Shown here piece by piece: positions 44,392 to 59,993 of a stretch of DNA of 64,000 nucleotides. The position numbers and the translations under genes were made by a program. This DNA comes from Favolaschia claudopus (lineage: Eukaryota; Basidiomycota; Agaricomycetes; Agaricales; Mycenaceae). The notes under the pieces are model-generated. The model did no database searches. It was given only the letters and a program-made list of their open reading frames with translations, and was not told the origin of the DNA. The stretch spans positions 558,001 through 622,000 of the forward strand of contig JAWWNJ010000055.1 in the NCBI GenBank assembly GCA_037176885.1, written 5' to 3'. How positions within the stretch are numbered: the stretch's first letter is position 1; each line of letters begins with the position of its first letter.

Positions 44392-47047
44392 TCAACATCG
44401 AGCATCTACTTGGATGGGACCCTGCATGGGTGCGCGGAAACTGTCTTTAACGATCCACACCTTTTTCACTTTGCACTTTTCCGCAACCTCCCGAACCTTG
44501 GCCTCGATAGAATTCTTCTTCACCTTGTGGTCCTTCAAGTCCTGGTATATCGTGTCAATGAGGATAGGCAGGCTGGCTGTTGCTGAGGTGGCAATTTTGT
44601 CCAGAAGGCGGCCTAGGTGAATGTCCGGGAAGGCAGTCTTGGGTCCGGGCGCCGCTCGTTTGGGCGCAGCGGTTCCCGGCTGCGCAGCTGCCGACGAATC
44701 GGATGCGGCGCTGGCGGCAAGAAGACGGTCTGGCAGAGAAGGAACAGCGAACACGTCTTTCTTGGCAGCCCGAGCGGCCTCTGTGCCCTGGGAGACAAAA
44801 GTAAAGGGATCAATGGGGAATGGGGTATCTAAAAGAGCTCTATTTCAACAGAGGGAAGGAAATTTCGAGGGGGCGCACCGTTGAAAAATTGAATTCTGTA
44901 AGCGTTGAACATATCATGTTCGCAATGGCCAATTGATTGTTCCCAAGATGGACCTTTGCCGAAGGGAATTAGTGGTACCACAACTTTCCTCTTCTTCGTC
45001 AATCGCGCGTCTTCCGCTTCCGCTTTTCTTTTTGGTAACGTGGAGATTGTGGGTGATCCCCCTCTACTCATCACTGGGCTCGGAGGCTCTTCATCGTCAT
45101 CCACGAGCCAACTATCGAGATCTGAATCCGCATCGTCCAGTTCACCGTCCTCATCCTCCCCATCGTCGACGACATCTTCGGCGTCGCCAGCGGGCTCCTC
45201 CTCCCATTCTTCCCCACTATCGTAGCCGTAATCGAACACAGCAACGTCTCGAGCAAGCGGGGTGCGCGGTCCTATTATTCTGGAATCTCGGGTCCATGTC
45301 CCAAAATAGCCTGGACGCGCGTCGTCTGCAAAAATCAGGATTTTGGCCGGCACAATCTCGCGATCAGAGAGTTGGTTCAAGAGGGAGCGGACCAAATTGA
45401 CGTCGCCGGCTACTTCTGCCTCGTTCAACCGTGCAACCAAGTCGCGAACAGTGACGGTGTTACCCGTCTTTAATTGCGTTCTAGAGCTGCCGGGTGCCAG
45501 TTCACCGTGCTTTCCAAGACTGTAGAGTTCTGGAGAGGCAGGCAGGTTCGCCAGGGCAGACTGCAGAATCTCTAGAATATTCTCGATGAGGATTCGAGCG
45601 AGAAAATTCTTTAGCACAAACCTTTCGGACTCATGCTCGCAACGTCCACGTCGTTGGGACCTCGTTCGTCGTCGATAACAATGACATCGCCTTCGTAGGT
45701 CAGTTGAGGAGATTTGACTCGACCCCGGAACCAATTGACAGGAGCGAGAGTAGTGTCTTTCTTGACAACAAAAGGCTTGAACGTCTTGTGAAACTCCGAA
45801 ATATTCGATGAGGTACTTCCAGACGACGCCTGGACCTTCACCGGCGAGGGGCGAGAACTTTTGCCGGCTTTCAGGAAGCCCTGCAGGAAGGATTGCGCTT
45901 TGCTTTGAGCGTCTTTTTCTTTCTGCTCGCGTTCAGCTTTAGCGGCCTTCTTTTCCTGCTTGTCCTTTTCCTGGGGTGATGTGAGCAGTTGTCCCCGCAT
46001 TCGTCGTAATACAAACCTTTGCCGCCTTGTCAGAATCAATTATTTTCTTTGGACGTCCTACTTTCGAGGCCGATATCTGGTCATGAAACAGGTGAACGAT
46101 GCTCGAAACAAGCAAAGGCGTGCACCCTCACAGTTTCGTTCTCTTCGTTTTCTTTTTGCTTTGCCGTTTGCGATGCGCTCTTCGCATCCTCCGTGAGATC
46201 AATAGTTTGGGAAGTTGAACCGCCGGTGGCATCTTTTGCTGCGGCCCTCCCGGAGGCGGTTCCTTTGGGATCAAGCATAGTATCTTGCTCCGCTTTGGGA
46301 AGCGCATCCAATAGGGATTTCAGGTCCAATTTGGCCTGAGATCCCTGTTAGCAGACGTAAAAAGTCGTAGTCTGAGCATATCTCACCTGCGCTCGCTCTG
46401 ACATCCGGTTGTCTGCCTTTTCACGCGCGTTTTTCGGCAGCCAATCGAGGTGCACTGACTTGACCTCCCATCGCCAAACGCACAGTGTAGCGGGAGGTTT
46501 GACGCCCGGGAGACCGTCGAGACCATAATTGTTGCGGTTGGCGACAGACTTAATGCCAGTCTCCACCGCGTGGAGAGTCAAAGGTGGGGTCAACTCATCT
46601 TCATCATCATCCTGGGCAGGAAGTAATTCCTGCAGAATATGCTTTGAGAGGGCTGAGAGTGTCTTATCACTGAGATGACGCGTCAACAACTGCACATAAA
46701 ACGGGCAGACAGGCGAATACCTCTCGTGCACCAATTTCGCGATTAAGCACCTGTACTCTTCTGGTATAGAAGTCAACGGTTGTTCCTTATTGGTGCTCCT
46801 TGCTTCAAGCAATTCGCGAAATTTGACGATCTCTGGAATAGCCGATGAGAGCGCGTCAGACAAAAGACAATTCAACGTGAATAGTACCTTGCAAGGTCTC
46901 AGAATGTTTCTCAAAGGATATAGGTTTTTGCTTGAAAATAACTTTGCCGTTCTTGATGTCGACTATGCAGGCCTTTGCGGACGCTGCATCTGTGAATAAC
47001 GCGTGGGATGAGCCCACATAACGATACAACGCGGAAAGACTTGCCAT
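44392..47047 (-). CDS. RLF2: Chromatin assembly factor 1 large subunit (Cac1/Rlf2, p150)
   Basis: Deposits H3-H4 behind replication forks through PCNA. The start is at 47047 (MASLSALYRYVG). Conserved N-terminal region: NGKVIFKQKPISFEKHSETLQEIVKFRELLEAR is split by the first intron; LCVWRWEVKSVHLDWLPKN follows. The Lys/Glu-rich coiled region (DKQEKKAAKAEREQKEKDAQ) and a basic stretch precede the acidic ED domain: PGYFGTWTRDSRIIGPRTP, VFDYGYDSGEEWEEEPAGDA, then a long acidic run (VVDDGEDEDGELDDADSD). The C-terminal winged helix is visible (KVKKNSIEAKVREVAEKC, KKVWIVK). Gene head-to-head with RFC2 (170 bp) with two MCB boxes between. Confidence 0.9.
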
Positions 47048-47174
47048 TGTTATGAGTTGACGCGGCCATGCTAATGGAAGTCGAGGTACGCCAGAATCCA
47101 GTAAGATTAGGGGTCTGTAAACTGGAAAGCGCTGCCAGAGGGTGACGGTGTCAAGGAGCAGAGCAGGGAGTGTG

Positions 47175-47194
47175 ACGCGTGTGACGAGACGCGT
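47175..47194. promoter_or_regulatory. Two ACGCGT (MCB) boxes between RLF2 and RFC2
   Basis: ACGCGT occurs at 47175-47180 and 47189-47194, 8 bp apart, 24-43 bp upstream of the RFC2 start and 128 bp upstream of the RLF2 start. MCB boxes are bound by MBF (Swi6/Mbp1 type) in fungi and drive G1/S genes. Both flanking genes encode replication-fork proteins that work with PCNA, so the assignment is likely. Confidence 0.75.
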
Positions 47195-47217
47195 CCAGTT
47201 CTACACCGCCACCCATA

Positions 47218-48532
47218 ATGGCCTTCTTCCAACCCAAAAGCGCGGCACCTGCAAAAGCTGCGCAAAAACACGTCGTCGACCCCGCTCTGCAGCCATGGGT
47301 CGAGAAGTACAGGCCGAAGACTATCGACGATGTCTCCGCACAAGAACACACTGTTGCCGTTCTGCGCAAAACACTCACATCCACCAATGTTAGTAGATCC
47401 TCACACTCGACACAAATAATGATACAAGACTCGGACAGCTCCCGCATATGCTCTTCTACGGCCCGCCAGGTACTGGAAAGACATCCACAATTCTCGCTCT
47501 TTCACGACAGCTTTTCGGGTTGGGAATTCTTCGCGCCATCGTGGCATTGATTGTTGACTTTGTACTTTCAGTCCTGACAACTTCCGGAATCGTGTACTCG
47601 AACTGAACGCGTCAGACGAGCGTGGCATCGCCATCGTAAGGGAGAAAATCAAAAACTTTGCTCGCCAAACCCCTCGCGCCCAAGCTGTCGCGTCGGATGG
47701 CAAAGAATATCCCTGTCCGCCCTACAAAATCATCATCTTGGATGAAGCGGATTCCATGACACAAGATGCACAGGGTGCTCTTCGTCGTATAATGGAGACG
47801 TACGCGCGGATAACGCGTTTCTGTCTTGTCTGCAATTATGTTACCAGGTTGGCTTTTCGCACAAGCTCACTTCCTTTTCCTCAATTCATTTCAGGATTAT
47901 TGAACCCCTTGCCTCCCGTTGCTCAAAATTCCGCTTCACGCCCCTCGACGCAACTTCGTCAACCTCTCGTCTAGCGTACATCGCAGACTCAGAACATATC
48001 CAAGTGGACAAACCGGTCATTGACACCTTGATATCTACCTCGTCTGGTGATTTGCGTCGTGCTATAACATATCTGCAATCTGCATCCCGTCTTTCATCAT
48101 CCACTAATCCACCAACTGCTATTACGGCCACTGACATTCAAGAGATTGCGGGCGTCGTCCCCGACTCTGTGGTCAATGACTTTGCGTCAGTACTTGGCAT
48201 TGATAACGACGCGGTCATGGCTGTCGATAAAGTACAGACTGGATTTGAACCCATACAAAAGAAAGTCAAAGAGCTCATGCGCGAGGGGTACTCTGCCGCG
48301 CAGCTGCTGACACAGGTATTCACCCCTTGCTTTACTTCAACAATACTCTGATATAATTGTTCAGCTACACGATCTCATTGTTCTTCATTCCACTTTGAAC
48401 GCTCGCGAAAAATCCAGCTGCGCACTTGTTCTTGCGGAGGCGGACAAGGCGTTGTGCGACGGAGCCGATGAAGAACTGTGGATCTTAGAAGTTGCAACCC
48501 GCGTACACAAAATTGTCTCTCCACGGTCTTGA
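47218..48532 (+). CDS. RFC2: Replication factor C subunit 2 (Rfc2, RFC4 in animals)
   Basis: AAA+ subunit of the clamp loader that opens PCNA at primer ends. It starts at 47218 ([14 protein letters not shown]). Motifs in order: [20 protein letters not shown] (RFC box II), [18 protein letters not shown] (Walker A, spliced at 47439), [39 protein letters not shown] (Walker B), [20 protein letters not shown] (sensor/SRC motif), and the C-terminal collar ending [14 protein letters not shown]. The DERGI and NASDE boxes and length of about 350 residues match Rfc2. Four or more introns. Confidence 0.95.
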
Positions 48533-48772
48533 TTGCTTGTAACACCAACCGCGCTTCCTCGTTCGTATAGATTTGTTGTATGAAACATAGTCGTGTCATA
48601 TAATTCCAGAGTCCGCAGTGTGACGATATAGTTTCGCAAGTCGTAACGAAAAGGTGGTATAAGGTGTTAGCTAGCTAGCATCACTGAAGAGTAAAATTAA
48701 GTAGCGCTCAAGCTACTATTGCGAAAGAATTGATGTAAGGTATCGGCTTCTACATATACGTTGAGATGTCAA

Positions 48773-49784
48773 CTACTCCTTGTCCTCCGCTCCAGCGACG
48801 ACAATTCCAGTCAGGCCAAGGAATGCCTGTGAGAAAGAGTACAGGTTCGCAGGATTGTTGTCCGAGGTCTTTGTCACGGTGCCAGAGGCAGCAGCGAGAC
48901 CGGTGTCGAGTGAAGCGGAGGGAGCAGCGGAGGAGCTTGCGCTTCGGCTGGCAGAGGAAGACTTGGGAGACGAGCTGCTGGACGTCGTTTTCTTCTCGGT
49001 GGAAGTCGTCGACGGAGTAGTGGTAGGGGGTGTGTATGTGCTAGTTGGGGTGGTGTGGGTCGTGGTGTGAGTGGTCTTGTGGGTCGTGGTCTTCTTTGTA
49101 GTGGTGTGATCATCATCGTTGTCACCACCACCACCACCCCCGCCGCCACCGCCAGACCCATCTGTGAAGCTCCAGGTGCCGTAAATTACGCCCATATCCT
49201 GGCTTGCAAAGAATGAGAAGAGGCCAGGGGACAGATCAAGGCCATCATCGGGACATCCAGGGCACTGCGAGGCGGCGAGTTAGGGAGTAATCAATGAATC
49301 TGAAAGTGTACGGACAGAGTCCACGATAGTAGCCGTTGTCGTTTTGCCGTTGTAGGACATGCTAATCTTCTTTCCACAGTACTTGCTTGGGTAGGAATAT
49401 CCGAAGGTCTAAATGAGGGGTTGAGCAACAAAGGGGAGACGACTGCGCGCATCTCGGCTTACTTGCTGGTTGAGGGCGACAATCTACTCAGAAAACGATG
49501 AGGCAAGAACGTTATTTTCTGAATATTGGCTGCTCACATAGTCAGAGTCCTTGTTCCAGCCGCCACAAGCACCTCTACAATGCCGCGCATGAAGGAACCA
49601 TTCAGACCAAGAGAAAATAGAGAACATACAAGCCAGTGGAATAGAATGTCCATCTAGCACCGCTGCCTCGCTTCTCGACGTCGCCCTTTGCGCGTTTGGC
49701 AAGCTCCCGATGGTTCACATTGGGTTGGTGACCAGCCAAGGTCAGGGGGAGGGCGAGAAGAAGAAGGGAGAGAACGGAGCGCAT
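48773..49784 (-). CDS. Secreted double-psi beta-barrel protein with Ser/Thr-rich tail (paralogue 1)
   Basis: Starts MRSVLSLLLLALPLTLAGHQ, a clear signal peptide, and a KR dibasic pair ahead of the mature domain suggests Kex2 cleavage (DVEKR). The domain RWTFYSTGL, GACGGWNKDSDY, IVALNQQTFGYSSKYCGKKI, SMSYNGKTTTATIVDSCPGC and DGLDLSPGLFSFFASQDMG is an RlpA-like/expansin-like double-psi beta-barrel (barwin relative), common in secreted fungal proteins. A Gly-run and a long Thr/Ser/Pro-rich segment follow (likely O-mannosylated stalk), then a hydrophobic C-terminus (FLGLTGIVVAGAEDKE). The catalytic Asp pair of expansin-like GH45 enzymes is not evident, so wall-loosening or binding rather than hydrolysis. 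Adjacent to a paralogue. Confidence 0.87.
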
Positions 49785-49991
49785 TGGAGGGAGTGAATGA
49801 GTGGACGGTAGAAGGGAGAGTCAGAGCGTCGAGTCGACGCAAGGCGTATTGCAAGGAGGCAGAGAGCAAGGGAGGGACCGTGACATCAATACATGCACAA
49901 ATATTATTTCAATGAAATATACTAAGTAACTCCTAATTTCAATTTGGGAACTCTATCAGTCTCTATGTTTAACTCATCTAATCATCCAACT

Positions 49992-50805
49992 CTACTCGTC
50001 TAACAGGCTGCCAGCCACAAATATCTGCGCCGAGAATTGGAGAAACTGCTCTAATTGCTCCAGAGTGCCCACCACCGTCTGTGATGGGATCGCCGCGGCC
50101 ACGCTGTTCGTGGATGTCGCGCTCAACGTGGTGCTCAGAATCCGTAATACGGACGTCACTGTGGGTTCTGCCGGGCGCGAAGTAGACGACGTCGTCGGTG
50201 TGGGTTTCGCTTTGGTCGGTTTCTGCGCCGTCGGCGTCGACTTGTCGCCATCACCGGCAAATACCCATGAACCATGAATAACTCCCAGATCTTCCGAGGC
50301 AAAATAGTCAAAGAGACCCCTACTGAAATCCAATCCACCCCATGGACAACCAGGGCACTGTTCTCCGTGGTCAATCGCCATCTCAGTACCGTGGTTGACG
50401 CGCCTCACCTCGTCTACAATCTGAGCCTGAGTTGTTTTGCCATTGTAAGTTATCTCTATCATTTCGTAGCACTTGTCGCCATTCCCGAATTGCTGCATAG
50501 ACGTCAGAGTGCCGAATCTTATCGACCACAGATGAACCCACAGCCGCGTTGAGCGCCACAATCTGCTCGCGTGGTCGGTTTCCTTGTTCAAGGGAGAGAT
50601 ATTCTTGTGGACTTACAAAGTCGCTCGCTTGGTTCGTAGTTCCGCAAGCCCCAAGGCCGGTATCAAAGAAAGTGAATCGCGCGTCATCGAAACGTTTTCG
50701 CAGACTTGTGCTTTCATTGGTATGCGCGGGATGCGGCGTGTTTAAAAAGAGCGCGTCTACTCCAACGAAGGAGAGCACCAAAGATACCAAAAGCGAAGGG
50801 AGCAT
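49992..50805 (-). CDS. Secreted double-psi beta-barrel protein (paralogue 2)
   Basis: Starts MLPSLLVSLVLSFVGVDA (signal peptide; the frame extends upstream but this ATG fits best), then a KR pair before the domain RFTFFDTGLGACGTTNQASD, IVALNAAQFGNGDKCYEMIE, ITYNGKTTQAQIVDECPGCP and GLDFSRGLFDYFASEDLGVI. Same fold and Cys pattern as paralogue 1, in the same orientation 207 bp upstream, so a tandem duplication. The tail is shorter and more Pro/Lys-rich (QKPTKAKPTPTTSSTS) and ends in a hydrophobic segment. An intron of 51 nt inside IVDE|CPGC has no stop codon. Confidence 0.86.
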
Positions 50806-51080
50806 ACTCGTGAGCCACAAAGAGGCCCGAACACATTCATGAAAAGCTGTATTTAAACAAGGCACGGCAGGAATACCAAAAGATTCCGTTCTCGAGGCAA
50901 CGGCACGTTTTGATTGTCTCAAGGAAACGCGGGTTTTGAAATATGCAAACACGACGGAAAGGGATGGGCATCATTGAATCCAATCCTCACGTACAGACAA
51001 CAGCTTGACACACAACTTGAATTCAGCCCCAGACAGTCGTATCGAGGTTTATTCACATCCTGCACATTTACAAATGGATA

Positions 51081-54646
<3,566 letters not shown>

Positions 54647-54951
54647 TGGGATGGGGGGGAAGGAACGGGGGTAATTGGCCCAAGTTTTTATACGACCACG
54701 TGGGTAAATGTAGGACACGTCAGCCCGGTTCCGGGGGAAGAGGGCGAGGAAGTAGCCGTCGAGGGAAGAGGGGATATATAATACCCAGGAGGAGGAGAAA
54801 AGGGAAGATATGGAAGAATGAGGAGTAAAGTAAGTAAGAGGACCAGTGAGGTCGCCGCCTAAGGCTGAGAAGGAACAGACAAGCAAATACAAAGCTCGGA
54901 TTCTGGGGTGCTGCTTTGAGTGTCGGGCTATCGGCGGCGACGACGACGACG
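54647..54951. promoter_or_regulatory. Divergent promoter of the SERCA gene and SIP5
   Basis: 305 bp. It contains a CCACGTGG E-box at 54697-54704 and purine-rich tracts from about 54720 to 54840 (AGGAGGAGGAGAA-like runs). No TATA box is evident on either side. Confidence 0.5.
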
Positions 54952-56956
54952 ATGGGTAATTCCAGTTCATCCAGTCGCGTCCACGACGAATCCGTAGACT
55001 TTGGCCAGCTCGTCCCCCAGGGCGTATACACCGGCCAGAGGGATTGGAACCAGTCAATTACCGCCCAGCTTATTATTGCCAGGAGGCTCGCTCCATTCTA
55101 TCGCCCCCTCGAGGACTACGAAGATACTTGGGACGACGACCAGATACTCGCCGCCAGAAAGCCTCTTCCCGACATTGACGGTGAGCAGCCTCCTCCACCA
55201 CCCCCGGTACCCGCAAAGACCTCCAAGCGGCCCGGTGCCCTCAAAGAACCGGCCAAGCCAGAAGCTACAGTTTACAGAGGCGCAGTAGAATGTCCCATCT
55301 GCTTTCTGGTGTGTATCCTGTGCCATTATGTTTATGTCGCTCGCTCAAGTGCGCGTCTATGTAGTATTACCCACCCAATATCAACCACTCTCGCTGCTGC
55401 GACCAGGCCATTTGCACTGAATGTTTCGTACAAATCAAACGTAGTGAACCCACCACCACCCATCTCGTTTCAGAACCAGCTGCATGCCCGTATTGCGTGC
55501 AGGATAACTTCGGTGTTGTTTACACTCCTCCTCCGTGGAGAGCCGGCATCGGCAGCGACGGTTCAGTGGGTCAAATCTCATTGCTCCGCTTCATCCTTTC
55601 ATCGACTTATTCAGCATTCTTCGTGGTCCGACTCGCCAAAGGGTTCCTCTCAGTCGATAGAGACATCGGCCCCGTATCCCACTCACAAACGACGTCAGAA
55701 GAGTTTCAGTGCCGATAGTCCCGAGGTTGTCCTCATTGGTGTGTACCTCTTACATTGGTCTAATCCACTCACAAACTTTTCAATCATCAGACCATATCCG
55801 CCCCGACTGGGAGGCCAAGTTGGCGGCTGTCCGTGCAGCAGTCACACGACGTGCCAATCGAAGGATCATTATGAGGCAGGTCGGGGACCGACTCATCCCT
55901 GTCGGCGTCACCAGTGGGCGGGTGCATACCCTTACCCCCGAGGAGGCGGCTCAGGCAGAGGCCGCTGCTACCGAGGTTGGAGGCAGCAGACGTTCACGTA
56001 GGCGACAACAGCCACCTCCCAATGGTAATTTCGAGCAATTCATGGGTATGGGTGGGCAAGAGCTAGAAGAGGTACCGTTTCTTGCTACCTCCCCCTTATC
56101 TTTGACTCATTTTCCGCAGTTGATGGTCATGGAAGCGATGCGACTGTCTCTCATCGAGCATGAAGAACAGCAGCGTAAGGAAGCCGAAGAAAAGAAGAAG
56201 AAAGCTGCTCAACCCAGCAATACCGAGGCTTCTCTAGCAGGCGCTGATGCAGGACCTTCGACTTCAGAGGCTCGTAGTTCCACTGCGTCGACGACGATCA
56301 ATGCTCCTACACCTACACCAGCCCCTTCCGGATCCACGTCTCCCTCGCTGTCGGTCAACAGAACCGAGTCGAGGAGTCGTTCTCCCTCGCCAAATCCATT
56401 GCAAGCGCTGAAAGATACTGCGAGCGGCTGGCGAAGACGGACCTCCAGTCCCCCGCCTTTTGCAACATTAGGCGCAGCGCTAAGCGGTACTGTTGCTACT
56501 GCTTCCGCCGTAATCAACGGCAGCGGCGCAGCATCTGGCTCTCCTCCCGCCCTAGAAATACCGCCCAATACTCCCCCCTCACATAGTGGCTCGAACGAGG
56601 ACAACGCAATACCAACGATAACTGTCGCCGACAGTGCCATCCACAAAGATGAACCTGAAACTGAGGACTCGCCAAACAACGCTTCCAGTTTGTCTAGCTC
56701 CCCAGCAGAGGGAAACGTGGAAAGCGAAACGTCTGTCCGGCCGGCCTCCAATCATCGCGAGTCCTTCGCATCAATGTTGTCCACAAATTCTTCAGTTGGT
56801 GGCATAGATTCATACGACAATCTCCCATCGTCGCCGGAATCATATACCGGCGGCCAGGCTCACGAACCTCTCCTCACGCCCGACACGCCCCCGACGCCCA
56901 AGAATCCTACCACCACCGTTACGAATGGGGAGCAGCCCGTGGACTATTTCGGGTAA
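54952..56956 (+). CDS. SIP5: SIP5 family protein with RING-like zinc finger
   Basis: Related to budding yeast Sip5, which binds Snf1 and the Reg1/Glc7 phosphatase. The start at 54952 ([20 protein letters not shown]) places Gly at position 2 with Ser at 6, an N-myristoylation context shared by Sip5. [20 protein letters not shown] and [16 protein letters not shown] are family landmarks. The finger is [31 protein letters not shown] and [15 protein letters not shown], spread over three exons. A second conserved block is [33 protein letters not shown] and [20 protein letters not shown] (ubiquitin-interacting-like helix). The remaining C-terminus is disordered. Confidence 0.87.
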
Positions 56957-57257
56957 ACGCAGTCGCGCTCCCCTCCCCTTCCTGACACTGATTTTATGCA
57001 CAGAGGGGCATCCACCGCTGAATGAGGTGGTTAGTGCAATTTGTATATCAGCAGTTTCCACGCGTCGACACTAAGCCACCTCGCGTCGTTTAATTATCGT
57101 AATCACACTACATGTATTGTAGCACATTTAGAGCCTGGTTTGGAATGCATCTCATTACCCTCCTTAGCGCGTGGTTCATCTCGGCCTAGTTGCATAATTT
57201 GTGCTGGAATGGGAGACAGTGTGCATGAATATGCGAGACTTGGTGTGGTGAATGCAT
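56957..57257. other. Intergenic between convergent genes
   Basis: About 300 bp between the SIP5 stop and the stop of the small membrane-protein gene. A 75-codon plus-strand frame (57041-57268) shows no motif. I expect only 3' ends here. Confidence 0.5.
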
Positions 57258-57829
57258 TTATTTCTTAGACGTTCCATCATCAGCCCACTTCGGCTTGTAG
57301 TCGTCCGGATTTATAGGCTTCTACAGGCGTGAACCGAAGAACGACATGAAAGTTGAATATTTTATTAGCCAAGAAATTTCGGAGCCCTGCTGTGGAAACA
57401 CCTGCCTTTGCGAACACCTTCTCCCGGATTTCTTGTTCTTGTGCGGCACGCAGTGCACGCGCCGCATCGACACGCTGTCGCTCGAACGGTGTGAGTCTCT
57501 AAATAGAATTAACGAATATTCATCGTCGGTGGAATACAAATGGCGTGTGGTCGACCTTGTAGGCTTCTTCTTCGTTCTTGGCTGTGGCGGTCACAGTAGC
57601 TGAGGTCGCGACAAGACAGAATGAATGCTCGTGGGCTGAGCAGTTGCTGAGATCTGCGGACCTTGGAGAAGTAGATAACCGACACCGAAAACTTGAAAGA
57701 ACGGCAGTAATTGAGAGAAGAGAAGGAGGAGAACGGCAATGAGTTCGAACATGCGGTTGTGGGAACTCAGGAAGACATACGACCCGCAGTGAGCGCGGTG
57801 AAGCGCATAACAGGGAATGCCGGAGACAT
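57258..57829 (-). CDS. Small predicted single-pass membrane protein, unrecognised
   Basis: Short gene of four or five exons, about 100 residues: MSPAFPVMRFTALTAG, then LFGVGYLLLQ (hydrophobic, one likely membrane segment), ATVTATAKNEEEAYKRLTPF, ERQRVDAARALRAAQEQEIR (charged helix) and, after an intron, KPINPDDYKPKWADDGTSKK. The architecture (one N-terminal membrane helix, then a charged helix) resembles mitochondrial inner-membrane assembly factors such as Cbp4, but I cannot name it. The intron near 57405-57321 could be GC-AG (AAG|GCAGGT) or GT-AG (GGT|GTTTCC); both keep frame, giving products that differ by two residues. Confidence 0.6.
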
Positions 57830-57975
57830 ATCTGTGAAGGCGAAAGTGGTTGGGTTGAGAGGGAGCTGTCACAACCGTGATCGTCTTCCACAAGTGGAAA
57901 TCAAACAAAAATGCGAGTGTAATGTACAAGTGAGTGCAAACGGAGTGTATGTACTTGAGCGGTGATGATTCTGTG

Positions 57976-59993
57976 CTATGCAATTTCTCCTGGTTTTCTT
58001 CTCTTATTTGCGAATCCAACAAGATCACTCGACCGGCGACTCCGCATCTCTATCCGCGCGAGCTCCTCCTCCCACTCCCGCATCTCATCCGAAGGATTGC
58101 TGCCCTCTGGACTACTCGAAGTGCTTGCACTTAGACTAGCGCTACTCGCGCTGGCACCGCTGTCAATCGGTGTTGTGGCCACGGTGAGTGGTGGGGTATG
58201 AGAATAGCCTTTGGTATACTGGCTCGAGGCGATTACTGAGTCGGCGCTCATGCCTGTGCCTGGTCGTGACTCGCGCCGCCGCCTGAATGGATCCTTCCGT
58301 ACTATATCTTTGGTTTGGCCTTCGGATGTAGACGCTGAACTCCCGGTACGTGTTTTGTCTCTTGGTCCAGCACTCGTATGCGGTCTTCGCGGTGGCTTTG
58401 AGCTAGAAGCGGAAGACCGGGGCGAAGTAGAGGAAGAGACGCGGTGCGAGTGCTCCGCACGCGAGGCGGATGCGGGGAGTGGCGGCATATTGGTATTATC
58501 CTCCTCGGGTCTACGGGAAGAGCGTCGAGGCGATTTAGATTTTGAGCGCGCGTTGTCGGGATACACGTCGTTGTACTTGGAAAGAGCAAGCTGACGCTCA
58601 GCAGCATTTGTCGACACAATCAAAAGCTCCTTCTCCTCCAATTCCAAGGACTCTGTACCAAAAGAAGAAGAGACGACAACCTGCAGCCCATGAACATGGC
58701 GTTCTCGAGTGAAGAAAAATCCTTACCTTGATTCTAACAAGAAATTTGACAGAAACAAGTTCGGACTCGATCGTCTCACCGATAGCCCATCGACTATGTG
58801 ATTTGTTGGCAGGCCATTGCAATGTGAGAGTTTTACTCCAAACACCAGAATCCGAACGCGCGAAATGTCCTGACGACTCTGTCCCGATTATAGAGTTGAC
58901 AAGAACCGACGCGCCACTTCGACTATCAGATGGTTGCAAGGTAGCGGATGATAAGAGGGATGACGATGAGTCCTTGTAGCTCGATGAAGGGGAATGAGAT
59001 ACAAGAGATGAGGACGATGATGAGGTGCGACGGGGAATCGGTAAGGAGGACGAAGACGATTGTAGAGACGGTGCGGATGTGATGGGGGAAAGATTTGACG
59101 GAAGTGTGGGTGTCGTTGGAGGTGATGGAGGGTCCAGCAGTCGCATACGTCGCTCAATCATCACGCTCGCGCTGCGTGGGGCAACATTCGGATCACTGGA
59201 GAGAAGATGTATGGGTATGGAGACGAGGTCAAGAGGGCCTATAGGCGTCGTGGGGGCGTTGACTGCGTATCGTATAGGTGGATGGGATATCTCCAAGTCA
59301 AGGACGGGGACCAGCACAGGAGTTGACGGTTGACATGCCGGGGGAAGGCCAAAGCGCAGCAATGGCAGCTCTGAATGTTTTATTTGACGCGAACCTACAC
59401 CAAGGATTGGGATGTGATTTATGACTGGATGAAATCAGTTTGAGCTACCGAAAGAGTTGACAAAAACATACTAGCTTCGACTCGCCATGAACATCTGTAC
59501 ACTGAGTTGTAAGATGCCGCACTAAATCCTGGAAAGTAAATGATCAGCAAGGAGATGGAAAGCAAAACAAAAGCGTACCCGCAACTTTTGCGGGAATTGA
59601 TACACGAAAGGGCAACTCCAGGTCACCGATTTCGGCGTATTCTTGAGCACTGTCGGGTTTCGACCATAGAACTTGTGTATAATCGACAAGCACATTGGAA
59701 TTCGTGACCCCCAGGACACCGAGCCGAGTTTCGTAGCATCTGTTGATGAGTTATAGGCGAAAGCGGCGGGGAAAAGCAGTACCTGACTGAAATTGTGATG
59801 GATTTTGCTTGGAGAGGTCTCTGGTCAGCGTCTAGCTTTGTGCGCACAACTCCTTCGACCCTGAGGGTGGTGAGGCCGAGATAGCCAGTGTATGGGAAGT
59901 AGCGAACATTGTTCCCTGACGAGAATGAGCGCGACGCGAGAGAAAAGTTCAAGTCATACCCTTCCCCGGGCTTGCGAGAGTGAGATTAACCAT
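57976..59993 (-). CDS. Arrestin-like protein
   Basis: Predicted alpha-arrestin-type trafficking adaptor. A 34-nt first exon (59993-59960) with MVNLTLASPGK joins GNNVRYFPYTGYLGLTTLRV. The arrestin N-like part continues VEGVVRTKLDADQRPLQAKS, ISVRCYETRLGVLGV, VLVDYTQVLWSKPDSAQEYA and LELPFRVSIPAKVAGFS. The C-part follows: LPLLRFGLPPACQPSTPV, TPIGPLDLVSIPIHLLSSDP, SVMIERRMRLLDP, WSKTLTLQWPANKSHSRWAI and ESLELEEKELLIVSTNAAER. The last 200 residues are Ser/Arg-rich and disordered. A PPxY motif for Rsp5 binding is not evident. The fold is inferred from the strand pattern, and the first intron is supported by phase. Confidence 0.78.

Noticed and set aside
44905..45400. Ser-rich ORFs on the plus strand across the CAF-1 gene
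   Set aside because: They are shadows of the acidic Asp/Glu-rich CAF-1 reading frame on the minus strand.
28435..48532. Possible functional gene cluster of cell-cycle and chromatin genes
   Set aside because: The genes are on both strands, interleaved with unrelated genes (TCP1, TMA20), and belong to general housekeeping. Chance neighbours are the simpler reading, apart from individual shared promoters.
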